Origin: Bacteroidota bacterium
Lineage (GTDB): Bacteria > Bacteroidota > Bacteroidia > Bacteroidales > JAKIYJ01
Assembly: GCA_022708585.1 (NCBI GenBank)
Contig: JAKIYJ010000047.1
Coordinates: forward strand, 1 to 9,190
Length of the DNA stretch: 9,190 nt
Direction: 5' to 3'
In this document: positions 1 through 7,080 of the stretch, piece by piece
How the letters are laid out: the number at the start of each line of letters is the position of its first letter
Position numbering within the stretch: the stretch's first letter is position 1
Program-made: the position numbers and the translations under genes
The notes under the pieces: model-generated
What the model was told of the DNA's origin: nothing
Databases searched by the model: none
The model's input: the letters and a program-made list of their open reading frames with translations, nothing else

Positions 1-389
1 ACAATATTTTCGGGTATATAATCAGCACCTTTAACAAGGATATCAGGTTTAATAGATTGTATAAGAGAGAGGGGTGTATCTTCTTCGAATATGATAACAG
101 CAGAAACGAAGCTTATTGCAGCCAGTAAAATTTGTCGAGAATATTGGTCATTTATTGGGCGATTTTTCCCTTTTAATCGTTTAATTGATTCATCAGAATT
201 AAGACCAATAATGAGTTCATCTCCCATATCGGATGCTTTGGCGAGGTAAGTAATATGGCCTAAATGCAAAATATCGAAACAGCCATTGGTAAAAACAATT
301 TTTCTTTGTTTAAAACGCCAGTAAGCCAGTGTTTTGTGGATTGAATTGACAGTATAAATTTTTTTTTGGATAATATCAAGATGTGACAT
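1..389 (-). CDS. rfaE2: D-glycero-beta-D-manno-heptose 1-phosphate adenylyltransferase (RfaE2/HldE C-terminal type), partial
   Basis: Nucleotidyltransferase that activates heptose-1-phosphate with ATP to give ADP-heptose for the LPS inner core, in the cytoplasm. It starts at the ATG at 389 and runs off the left edge with 129 full codons visible. The cytidylyltransferase-like fold is clear: FTNGCFDILHLGH at about residues 33-45, with the nucleotide-binding HLGH at 42-45, then LNSDESIKRLKG at 63-74, RPIND at 77-81 and VKGADY at 119-124. Family members of this stand-alone type are about 155-165 residues, so perhaps 30 residues are missing. There is no kinase (RfaE1) domain upstream, so this is the split form rather than the fused HldE. 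Its start overlaps the last 14 bases of the upstream membrane-protein gene, which suggests translational coupling. A related glycerol-phosphate-type cytidylyltransferase is less likely given the VKGADY motif. Confidence 0.88.
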   Translation of the reverse strand, partial: MSHLDIIQKKIYTVNSIHKTLAYWRFKQRKIVFTNGCFDILHLGHITYLAKASDMGDELIIGLNSDESIKRLKGKNRPINDQYSRQILLAAISFVSAVIIFEEDTPLSLIQSIKPDILVKGADYIPENI

Positions 390-1395
390 TTTGAGAATAT
401 TTTTTTTTATTAACAACAGGGAGAAAAATAAGAGCAATGATGCCGAAAATTATTATTGTAACAGTTTGGGAGAGCCATGCGAGCCAGCCTAAAGTATAAC
501 CATGTATTGAAGCAATATTATATAAGATAAGAGTTTCGGCAGCTATTGCAGGATAAATACCTATACCGCCTTGGACAATCATCATACCTATGGTTCCGAA
601 AACCAGGACGGAAAAAGAGGCCAATGGGGTTAAGCCTGATGTTTCAGGTATTGAAAAAGTACAAACGTATAATGTTAAGAAATAAGCCAGCCATAACAAA
701 AAAGTATATAAAATAAAAGCAAAAGGTTTTTTAATCTGGCTCAGGGATTTCAATCCATTCCATAAACCTGTAAAAAATCCTTTTATTTTTATGAAAAATT
801 TATTTTTAGAATATTTTTTATTTAGTATAAAAATAATCAATGTTAATATAAGTAAACAACCAATCAGTAATAAAATAATGGTATAATTATTATTATGGAA
901 TTTGTTAATTAAGGGCAAGTATATGTTGTCGTATATATACGATTTAATGCTCTGAAATTGTATTAAGATATTAATAACAAACAATACAAGGAAAGTAAGA
1001 ATATCTAAAGCTCTTTCAGCTATTACGGTACCCAATGCATTAGTAAAAGAAATACCGTTATATTTTTTCAATATTCCGCATCGTGTTATTTCGCCGAGTC
1101 TTGGTAAAGCCAGATTGGCGAGGTAACCTGTCATTACAGCGAAGAAAGTATTTAGTATTCCGGGTTTATGTCCCATAGGTTCGAACAAAATTCTCCATCT
1201 TAAAGTTCTAAACAAATGGCTTGCAAGGCCAATTAAAACTGAAATAACTATCCAGAAATAATTAGCATTTTTTAGCGATTCTATTATATTTTTTTTATCA
1301 TTTTCGGTTAAATCTTTAATAAAAAACCATATAAAAAAAACGCCTATACCCAGAAAAAAAATTATTTTTAAAAAAACAACAATAAATTTTTTCAT
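376..1395 (-). CDS. UPF0104/YbhN-family flippase-like integral membrane protein
   Basis: Inner-membrane protein of the family named for the membrane part of lysylphosphatidylglycerol synthase (PF03706-like, 339 residues). I see about eight hydrophobic segments, near residues 4-26, 46-63, 82-98, 128-148, 170-191, 225-247, 257-275 and 300-326. Family-like motifs are RTLRW at 63-67, PRLGEITRC at 98-106, VIAERALD at 124-131 and QGGIGIYP at 275-282. The soluble aminoacyl-transferase domain of true MprF is absent, so it should not be called a lysyl-PG synthase. Family members are proposed lipid or glycolipid transporters; the substrate here cannot be read from sequence. It starts with ATG at 1395, 50 bp after panD, and ends inside the start of rfaE2, so envelope or LPS-lipid handling is a reasonable inference only. 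Confidence 0.85.
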   Translation of the reverse strand: MKKFIVVFLKIIFFLGIGVFFIWFFIKDLTENDKKNIIESLKNANYFWIVISVLIGLASHLFRTLRWRILFEPMGHKPGILNTFFAVMTGYLANLALPRLGEITRCGILKKYNGISFTNALGTVIAERALDILTFLVLFVINILIQFQSIKSYIYDNIYLPLINKFHNNNYTIILLLIGCLLILTLIIFILNKKYSKNKFFIKIKGFFTGLWNGLKSLSQIKKPFAFILYTFLLWLAYFLTLYVCTFSIPETSGLTPLASFSVLVFGTIGMMIVQGGIGIYPAIAAETLILYNIASIHGYTLGWLAWLSQTVTIIIFGIIALIFLPVVNKKKYSQNVTS

Positions 1396-1445
1396 TCAGG
1401 GCAATTTAATGATGCAAGAGATTTTGAATTTGAAAAGGTCATATA

Positions 1446-1793
1446 TTATTCTAATTTATTTCCTTCTTTAGGAAAAATAATTGAGGGTACATAACTTTTT
1501 GCGATTTCGAATTCCATTGTAGCATAAGAAATAATTATCAATATATCACCTGGCAAAGCTTTACGAGCAGCAGGACCATTCATTCCTATAATTCCGCTGC
1601 CTCTTTCTCCCTTAATTACATAAGTTTCTATTCGCTCTCCATTATTCAAGTTTAGTACCTGAACCTTTTCATTTTCGATAAGATTCGCCGCATCCATAAG
1701 GTCTTCATCAATAGTTATGCTTCCGATATAAGATATATCAGAACAGGTAACTTTTACGTGATGAATTTTTGATTTTAAAATTTCTATTAACAT
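1446..1793 (-). CDS. panD: Aspartate 1-decarboxylase proenzyme (PanD)
   Basis: Pyruvoyl-dependent decarboxylase that converts L-aspartate to beta-alanine for pantothenate synthesis. The open frame extends three codons further to a TTG at 1802, but the ATG at 1793 is preferred: numbered from it, the self-cleavage pair falls at Gly24-Ser25 (within SYIGSIT), exactly as in the Escherichia coli enzyme. Other residues also fall in register: Lys9, Arg54, Tyr58 and the Asn72-Gly73 turn (MNGPAARKA). The product is 115 residues, close to the usual length. Ser25 would become the pyruvoyl group after cleavage into beta and alpha chains. It lies 49 bp after panC, whose product consumes beta-alanine, and 50 bp before the flippase-like gene, so co-transcription is likely. 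All recognisable catalytic residues are present. Confidence 0.96.
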   Translation of the reverse strand: MLIEILKSKIHHVKVTCSDISYIGSITIDEDLMDAANLIENEKVQVLNLNNGERIETYVIKGERGSGIIGMNGPAARKALPGDILIIISYATMEFEIAKSYVPSIIFPKEGNKLE

Positions 1794-1842
1794 AATTTGC
1801 AAATTTACAAAATTGCATAATTAATATAATACAAAAATGAAA

Positions 1843-2691
1843 TTAATCAGACAGGCTGATGTTATCTATTAATCTAACATTTCCCAGATAAGCAGCAATA
1901 AAAACTCTGTAAAGATCTGGATTAATTATTTTGTCATTAGCTGGTAACAGGTTGTCCTTATGAGCTATTTCGATATAGTCGAGTTTAAATAATGGATTTG
2001 AATTAATTTTTGTTTTTACATCTTCTTTTAATTTTTCCGGTGGTTTATTACGAATATTTTTTTTTACATACAATAAAGACTGGTAAAGCAGGGGCGCTGC
2101 TTTGCGTTCTTCTATGGTAAGCAAAATATTACGCGAACTCATAGCAAGTCCATCATCTTCTCTACAAGTTTCAACTGAATGTATATTTACAGGTAGTGAT
2201 AATTGTTTTACAATATGATTAATTATAACCAACTGTTGATAATCCTTTTCTCCAAAATAGGCATTACATTGTCCAATGATATCAAAAAGTCTTTTTATAA
2301 CTGTCACCACACCATTAAAATGGCCCGGGCGGTATTTACCTTCCATTACATTATCAAGCCCTGCAAGATTATATTGTTCCACAGGAGGTTCAGGATAAAT
2401 TTCTTTTTCAGAAGGAGCAAATAATATATCACAATTTGCACTTTCAAGTTTTGCAATATCTTCATCAAGGGTTCGGGGATATTTTTTAAAATCATCAGTA
2501 TTGTTAAATTGTACTGGATTTACAAATATGCTGCAAACGGCAATATCATTTTCAGAAATAGTTTTTTTAATTAATGATAAATGCCCTTTGTGAATGCATC
2601 CCATAGTGGGAACAAATCCTATTTTCATATTTTTATATCTTATATCATCAAGATATATATTAAGTTCTTTTTTTGATTCAAATATTTTCAT
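1843..2691 (-). CDS. panC: Pantothenate synthetase (pantoate--beta-alanine ligase, PanC)
   Basis: Cytoplasmic ATP-dependent ligase that joins pantoate and beta-alanine to give pantothenate, through a pantoyl-adenylate. The open frame reaches a TTG at 2697, but the ATG at 2691 gives the usual N-terminus MKIFESKKEL and a 282-residue protein, normal for the family. Motifs in order (from the 2691 start): PTMG at 28-31 and HKGH at 34-37 (nucleotide-binding HxGH), FVNPVQF at 56-62, YRPGHFNGV near 120-128, FGEKDYQQ at 146-153, and REDDGLAMSSRN ending near 188 (the KMSKS-equivalent SSRN). It is the first gene of the leftward set, with panD following after 49 bp. panB and panE are not in the window. 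A divergent intergenic region upstream carries a candidate promoter and a dyad (see those entries). Confidence 0.97.
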   Translation of the reverse strand: MKIFESKKELNIYLDDIRYKNMKIGFVPTMGCIHKGHLSLIKKTISENDIAVCSIFVNPVQFNNTDDFKKYPRTLDEDIAKLESANCDILFAPSEKEIYPEPPVEQYNLAGLDNVMEGKYRPGHFNGVVTVIKRLFDIIGQCNAYFGEKDYQQLVIINHIVKQLSLPVNIHSVETCREDDGLAMSSRNILLTIEERKAAPLLYQSLLYVKKNIRNKPPEKLKEDVKTKINSNPLFKLDYIEIAHKDNLLPANDKIINPDLYRVFIAAYLGNVRLIDNISLSD

Positions 2692-2773
2692 TTTCAAAAA
2701 TTGATAAATTTTTATGACTCTGTTTTAAAATAAATATTGTTCAAAAATCTTGTTCCTTCATACTTATCAAAAT

Positions 2774-2790
2774 AAATGATTGAGTCATTT
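2774..2790. promoter_or_regulatory. Dyad AAATGA-N5-TCATTT, possible operator or leader hairpin of panC
   Basis: A perfect 6-bp inverted repeat, AAATGA then TTGAG then TCATTT, lies about 83 bp upstream of the panC ATG and just downstream of the predicted leftward start of transcription. The position fits an operator or a small 5' hairpin in the panC leader. Dyads of this size arise by chance in AT-rich DNA, and no known regulator is implied. Confidence 0.25.
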
Positions 2791-2802
2791 TTATTTATTT
2801 GG

Positions 2803-2810
2803 CAAAACTA
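2803..2810 (-). promoter_or_regulatory. Candidate leftward -7 element for panC
   Basis: On the minus strand this reads TAGTTTTG, an exact match to the Bacteroidetes -7 consensus TAnnTTTG. It would place the start of transcription near 2796, about 105 nt before the panC ATG. No convincing TTTG -33 element is seen at the expected distance (about 2830-2834), so this is a weaker call than the rightward promoter, which begins only 11 bp away. Confidence 0.4.
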
Positions 2811-2820
2811 ATATGAAAAA

Positions 2821-2852
2821 TTTGATTATATAATAAAAATTTTGTACTTTTG
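2821..2852 (+). promoter_or_regulatory. Bacteroidetes-type promoter for the GlgA-like/DUF4270/glmS set
   Basis: TTTG at 2821-2824, a 20-bp spacer, and TACTTTTG at 2845-2852 match the Bacteroidetes primary-sigma consensus (TTTG, about 19-20 bp, TAnnTTTG) fully. The expected start of transcription is near 2859, giving a leader of about 180 nt before the ATG at 3040. Since the three downstream genes are nearly contiguous, this is the best candidate for the main promoter of glmS in the window. Confidence 0.65.
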
Positions 2853-2959
2853 CAATTAAATTATAAAATATAAGTTTCATAGTATATATTACATTATTTA
2901 ATTTAATTATTGCTGTCATATAATTATTTCTTTTATACTATAACCCCTCAAGTGTAATT

Positions 2960-3028
2960 ATGATAGATGATTGTTATATGCATAAAATGGAAAATTCGAT
3001 AAATGTTTTTTTATTTTTAATAATTTAA
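2960..3028 (+). CDS. Possible 22-codon leader peptide upstream of the GlgA-like gene
   Basis: A short frame starts with ATG at 2960 and stops with TAA at 3026-3028, 11 bp before the GlgA-like ATG. It starts MIDDCYMHKM and ends in a hydrophobic stretch (VFLFLII). It sits inside the predicted leader of the operon, so an upstream open reading frame role is conceivable. There is no clear ribosome-binding site, no run of a single amino acid typical of attenuation, and such frames are common by chance. Confidence 0.12.
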   Translation: MIDDCYMHKMENSINVFLFLII

Positions 3029-3039
3029 ATATACACAAA

Positions 3040-3867
3040 ATGGTAAATGCTAAGGTTTTATTTGTAAGTCAGGAAATTGTTCCTTTTCTGGATAAAAGTT
3101 ATATTGGATTTGTAAGCAGGCAATTGCCTCAATGTATTCAGGAAAAGGGTAATGAGATTAGGGTTTTTATGCCTCGTTTTGGCTGTATAAATGAAAGACG
3201 CAATCAGTTACACGAAGTTATAAGACTTTCGGGCATGAACATTATCATTGATGATAATGATCATCCTTTAATCATAAAGGTTGCTTCGATACAACCTGCC
3301 AGAATGCAAATATATTTTATTGATAATGAAGATTATTTTCAACGCAAGTTTATTTTCCATGACAAAAACAATGTTTTTTTTGAAGATAACGACGAAAGAG
3401 CAATGTTTTTCGCCAAAGGGGTTATAGAAACCGTTAAAAAATTAAGCTGGAACCCTAATATTGTTCATTGCCACGGATGGATGTCTTCATTAGTTCCTTT
3501 ATACATAAGAACTTTATATAAAGATAATCCTGTTTTTAATGAAACCAGGATTATATATTCTTTATATAATGATGAATTCTCAGAAGAATTAAGCAAGACT
3601 TTTTACAAAAAAATTAAATCCGATAGTATCAAAAATGATATTATTGATTTCTATAAAAAACCCACTTATGAAAATTTGACCAAAGCAGCTATTGAACTGT
3701 CGGATGGAATAATTATTGGCGATACTAATGTGAATTCTAAATATATTGATTATGCTCGTGACAATGGTAAACCCATACTCGATTACCAACCACCTGAAAC
3801 TTATATAGAAGCATTTTCTGACTTTTATGATGAAATTCTTGTCCAAGATTCTGTGCTTTCAGAATAA
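3040..3867 (+). CDS. Stand-alone starch/glycogen synthase N-terminal (GT5-like) domain protein
   Basis: A 275-residue protein resembling only the N-terminal Rossmann domain of glycogen/starch synthases (PF08323-like). Visible similarities are KVLFVSQEIVPF at 5-16, the region DNEDYFQRKFIF at 95-106, EDNDERAMFF at 115-124 and IVHCHGWMSSLVP at 141-153. It has no C-terminal glycosyltransferase domain (full GlgA is roughly 470-500 residues or more). The ADP-glucose-binding KTGGL loop is replaced by KSYIG at 19-23, and the usual HxHDW reads HCHGW at 143-147, so active glycogen synthesis is doubtful. Automated annotation would probably name it glycogen synthase. From memory, similar short proteins lie next to panC and DUF4270 genes in Bacteroidales, so this is probably the normal form rather than a truncation. 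It stops about 20 bp before the next gene. Function unknown. Confidence 0.8.
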   Translation: MVNAKVLFVSQEIVPFLDKSYIGFVSRQLPQCIQEKGNEIRVFMPRFGCINERRNQLHEVIRLSGMNIIIDDNDHPLIIKVASIQPARMQIYFIDNEDYFQRKFIFHDKNNVFFEDNDERAMFFAKGVIETVKKLSWNPNIVHCHGWMSSLVPLYIRTLYKDNPVFNETRIIYSLYNDEFSEELSKTFYKKIKSDSIKNDIIDFYKKPTYENLTKAAIELSDGIIIGDTNVNSKYIDYARDNGKPILDYQPPETYIEAFSDFYDEILVQDSVLSE

Positions 3868-3887
3868 TATTGTTAATAACTTGTATC

Positions 3888-5216
3888 TTGAAAAACTTTT
3901 TTAAAATAGCAGGAATTCATAATATTTTATTTGTTATTATTATATTATTGTCTTTTATATGGGGATGTACAGAACCTGAAGAAATAGGTATGGATGTTCA
4001 GCCTCAAAGCGACTTGTTGAATATCTTGTATACGGATACTGCTTCTATTACTGCTTGTACTGTTAAAGAAGATTCAGTTATTACAGACGAAGTACTTTAT
4101 AATCTACTGGGAAATTATGATGATCCTGTTTTTGGCAAAGTGTCAGCTTCCTTTTATACGCAGGTAAGGCTTTCTCAAAATGATATTAACTTCGGGGATA
4201 ATGCAGTTTGCGATTCTATTGTCCTTACTCTTTTATATAAAGGATACTACGGGGATTCATCAAGTTCTTTTATTTTTAAGGTTCATGAATTATTAAATGA
4301 TATTTATCTTGACAGTATATATCATTCTAAAAGAAATATGCAATACAGTTCTGTTAATCTTGCTCAAAATATTTCATATATTCATAATTTAAAAGACAGT
4401 GTAACAATTAATGGCAAAAAAATGCCACCGCATTTAAGAATAAAACTTGATAATAACTTTGGGAATCAACTTATAAATGCCGGTGCATCAAATCTTGAAA
4501 ACAATACTGCTTTTACTAAATATCTGAAAGGATTATATGTTACTTCTGTCTATAATAATGGTACAGGAGGTATAGCATATTTTGATCTTGTATCCTCATT
4601 GTCGCAATTATGTTTATATTATCATAATTATAATCAAGATTCATTGGTATTTAATTTTGTGATAGATCAATATTGTGCAAGGTTTAATACTTTTAATCAT
4701 TATAATTTTCAGGATGCAATAATTCCATTAAAACAGCAAATTTCTGGGAATACAGCCACTTCTGACAGTATTTTATTTATTCAATCTATGGGAGGTACAA
4801 GGGTTAAGGTTAAATTTCCATATATAAATGATTTTATAAAACAAAATCATATTATAATAAATGATGCCGTACTTGTTATGCCAGTAGACAATTATGATTT
4901 ATCTGCAAAAGAGTTTCCTCCACCATCTAAAATACTTGCAATAAGAGAAACAGAAAATGGGGTTATTAGTTTTTTACCTGATTATTATGAAGGAGAAAGT
5001 TTTTATGGAGGGAGTTATGACAATACGAAGAAAGAATACAGATTAAGAGTAACAAAATATCTTCAGGGATTGCTTAATGGCACATATTCCGAAGACAAAT
5101 GTATTTATGTTATGGTTTCGGGGAGTTCGATAAGAGCAAACAGAGCAGTTCTAAAAGGGAATAAAAGAGTTGGTAATAAAATGCGTTTAATTATTACATA
5201 TACTAAAATTCAATAA
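3888..5216 (+). CDS. DUF4270 family lipoprotein, non-ATG start
   Basis: Predicted lipoprotein of 442 residues, function unknown. From the TTG at 3888 it begins MKNFFKIAG, followed by a hydrophobic stretch and the lipobox-like IWGC, with lipidated Cys27. The mature start CTEPEEIGMDVQP and the nearby LYTDT fit the DUF4270 pattern. Acidic residues right after the cysteine resemble surface-export signals of Bacteroidetes lipoproteins, but that is inference. The remainder has alternating polar and hydrophobic residues suggesting a beta-rich fold; no enzyme motif is seen. No in-frame ATG exists between the upstream in-frame stop (TGA at 3831) and the signal peptide. A TTG at 3870 would add six residues (MLITCI) and is the alternative. 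It lies 20 bp after the GlgA-like gene and 1 bp before glmS, so translation may be coupled on both sides. Confidence 0.85.
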   Translation: MKNFFKIAGIHNILFVIIILLSFIWGCTEPEEIGMDVQPQSDLLNILYTDTASITACTVKEDSVITDEVLYNLLGNYDDPVFGKVSASFYTQVRLSQNDINFGDNAVCDSIVLTLLYKGYYGDSSSSFIFKVHELLNDIYLDSIYHSKRNMQYSSVNLAQNISYIHNLKDSVTINGKKMPPHLRIKLDNNFGNQLINAGASNLENNTAFTKYLKGLYVTSVYNNGTGGIAYFDLVSSLSQLCLYYHNYNQDSLVFNFVIDQYCARFNTFNHYNFQDAIIPLKQQISGNTATSDSILFIQSMGGTRVKVKFPYINDFIKQNHIIINDAVLVMPVDNYDLSAKEFPPPSKILAIRETENGVISFLPDYYEGESFYGGSYDNTKKEYRLRVTKYLQGLLNGTYSEDKCIYVMVSGSSIRANRAVLKGNKRVGNKMRLIITYTKIQ

Positions 5217-5217
5217 A

Positions 5218-7056
5218 ATGTGTGGTATAGTAGGATATATAGGACACAGACAGGCGTTTCCTATTTTAATTAAAGGATTACATCGTCTTGAATACAGGGG
5301 TTATGACAGTGCTGGTATTGCTATATTGCAAGACAAGATAAAACTTTATAAAACCAAAGGCAAAGTATCTGATCTTGAAGAACTTGTAAAAGGGGAAAAT
5401 TTATCTGGTAATATAGGTATAGCACATACGAGGTGGGCTACTCATGGTGAACCCAATAATGAGAATGCTCATCCTCATCTTTCTCCTTCGGGTGATTTGG
5501 CATTAATTCATAATGGCATTATAGAAAATTATGCTATTCTTAAAAAAGAATTATTAAAAAGAGGGCATGTTTTTTTGAGCGATACAGATTCAGAAGTACT
5601 TGTTCATCTTATAGAAGATATAATGATAAATGATAAAGTTACTCTGGTTGAGGCTCTTCAAATAGCCCTTGGCTATGTAATAGGTGCTTATGCTATAATC
5701 ATTTTGTCGCGTAATAACCCTGATTTGTTATTGGCTGCTAAAAAAGGCAGTCCCCTTGTTATAGGCATTGGTAAAGATGAATTTTTTATAGCTTCAGATG
5801 CTACTCCAATAGTAGAATATACAAAAGATGTTGTTTACCTTAAAGAAGAGGAAATTGCAATTCTTGAACGCAATAAAGATTTAAAGTTAATAACTGTATC
5901 AAATCAAGAAAAAAGACCATATATAGAACAACTTGAGATGAGTTTAAGTGAATTGGAAAAAGAAGGTTTTCCTTATTTTATGCTTAAAGAAATATATGAG
6001 CAACCACGTTCTATACGCGATAGCATGCGGGGAAGATTAAATGCTGAGAAGGGCATAGTATCTCTTGGTGGAATTATAGATTATGAAAAAAATCTTGTTA
6101 ATGCAAAACGAATACTTATAATAGGATGTGGAACCTCGTGGCATGCCGGGCTGGTTGGTAAATATTTATTGGAAGATCTTGCAAGGATTCCTGTGGAAGT
6201 TGAATATGCATCAGAATTCAGATATAGAAATCCAGTTATTTGTGAAGGTGACGTTGTCATAGCTGTTTCACAATCGGGTGAAACCGCTGATACCAGTGCT
6301 GCTATTGAACTGGCAAAATCAAAAGGAGCTATAATTCTTGGTATTTGTAATGTCGTAGGATCCTCTATTACAAGAGTAACTCATGCAGGAACATATACAC
6401 ATGCGGGCCCTGAAATAGGAGTTGCTTCTACAAAAGCTTTTACTGCCCAGGTAACTATATTAACATTATTGGCACTCAGATTGGGCTACATAAGAGGAAC
6501 TATACAGGAATCAAGATACCGCCAGTTATTGTTTGAATTAGAAACTATACCTGAAAAAGTAGAACAGACTTTAAAAACTTTTGATATTATTAAAAACATT
6601 TCTAATATTTTCAAAGATTCTAAAAATTTTATTTATCTCGGCAGAGGATATAATTTTCCTGTTGCACTTGAAGGGGCTTTAAAATTAAAAGAAATTTCAT
6701 ATATACATGCAGAAGGTTACCCTGCCGCTGAAATGAAACACGGACCTATCGCTCTTATTGATGAAGAAATGCCCGTTGTTGTTATTGCTACAAATAAGGG
6801 AACTTATCAAAAAGTATTGTCAAATATTGCAGAAGTTAAAAGCAGAAAAGGAAAAATTATCGCTATAGTTACTGAAGGAGATGTGGCAGTTAAAAAAATA
6901 GCAGACTTTGTAATTGAAATCCCTGAAACAGAAGAAATGTTTGTTCCCTTAATAGCTACAATACCTTTACAACTTCTATCTTATCAAATAGCAGTAATAC
7001 GTGGTTGCAATGTTGACCAGCCCCGCAACCTTGCAAAATCAGTTACTGTTGAATAA
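5218..7056 (+). CDS. glmS: Glutamine--fructose-6-phosphate aminotransferase (isomerizing)
   Basis: Makes glucosamine-6-phosphate from fructose-6-phosphate and glutamine, the entry step to UDP-GlcNAc for peptidoglycan and lipid A. The 612-residue length is normal. The N-terminal class-II glutaminase domain has catalytic Cys2 (MCGIVGYIG), TRWATHGEP at 71-79 and HNGIIENY at 98-105. Two SIS domains follow: GCGTSWHA at 303-310, SQSGETADT at 351-359 and STKAFTAQ at 404-411; then the segment 474-500 with the catalytic Glu of LKEISYIHAEG, and MKHGP at 506-510. The C-terminus DQPRNLAKSVTVE carries the family lysine at 607. The ATG follows the DUF4270 stop by one base, leaving no room for a private leader, so a glmS ribozyme like that of Firmicutes is absent. 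The gene converges on sodB with a 5-bp gap. Confidence 0.98.
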   Translation: MCGIVGYIGHRQAFPILIKGLHRLEYRGYDSAGIAILQDKIKLYKTKGKVSDLEELVKGENLSGNIGIAHTRWATHGEPNNENAHPHLSPSGDLALIHNGIIENYAILKKELLKRGHVFLSDTDSEVLVHLIEDIMINDKVTLVEALQIALGYVIGAYAIIILSRNNPDLLLAAKKGSPLVIGIGKDEFFIASDATPIVEYTKDVVYLKEEEIAILERNKDLKLITVSNQEKRPYIEQLEMSLSELEKEGFPYFMLKEIYEQPRSIRDSMRGRLNAEKGIVSLGGIIDYEKNLVNAKRILIIGCGTSWHAGLVGKYLLEDLARIPVEVEYASEFRYRNPVICEGDVVIAVSQSGETADTSAAIELAKSKGAIILGICNVVGSSITRVTHAGTYTHAGPEIGVASTKAFTAQVTILTLLALRLGYIRGTIQESRYRQLLFELETIPEKVEQTLKTFDIIKNISNIFKDSKNFIYLGRGYNFPVALEGALKLKEISYIHAEGYPAAEMKHGPIALIDEEMPVVVIATNKGTYQKVLSNIAEVKSRKGKIIAIVTEGDVAVKKIADFVIEIPETEEMFVPLIATIPLQLLSYQIAVIRGCNVDQPRNLAKSVTVE

Positions 7057-7080
7057 AAGAATTATTTGCAAAAAATCTTT
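7056..7080. terminator. Weak AT-rich imperfect palindrome between glmS and sodB ends
   Basis: The 25 bases around the convergent stop codons form an imperfect palindrome (outer arms AAAGA and TCTTT, with two mismatches inward). It covers the sodB stop and last codons. The stem is poor in GC, so it is at best a weak two-way terminator; no better terminator was seen between these genes. Confidence 0.2.

Larger units (their letters stand above)
2692..3039. other. Divergent intergenic region between panC and the GlgA-like gene
   Basis: This 348-bp very AT-rich region separates the leftward pantothenate set from the rightward GlgA-like/DUF4270/glmS set. It holds a strong rightward promoter match, a weaker leftward one, a 6-bp dyad just downstream of the leftward site, and a 22-codon frame near the right end, each listed separately. 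No tRNA-like or recognisable riboswitch structure was seen. The right-hand 5' leader would be about 180 nt, long for a housekeeping gene in this group. Confidence 0.7.

Noticed and set aside
1800..1807. TAAATTTG on the minus strand, a match to the -7 consensus upstream of panD
   Set aside because: It ends only six bases before the panD ATG, so transcription would start inside the gene, and the nearest TTTG is 24 bp away.
2203..2424. 73-residue plus-strand frame inside panC
   Set aside because: It lies antisense within a clear panC coding sequence and has no family resemblance or start signal.
3589..3846. 85-residue minus-strand frame inside the GlgA-like gene
   Set aside because: Antisense shadow of a conserved coding sequence, with low-complexity Ile/Phe-rich content typical of AT-rich antisense frames.
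3040..3867. GlgA-like gene as a frameshifted or truncated full glycogen synthase
   Set aside because: The next gene begins within about 20 bp and is an unrelated lipoprotein; no remnant of the C-terminal domain is visible, and short forms occur at similar loci from memory.
5150..5217. glmS ribozyme or riboswitch upstream of glmS
   Set aside because: The sequence up to one base before the ATG codes for the DUF4270 protein, and that ribozyme is known from Firmicutes and relatives.
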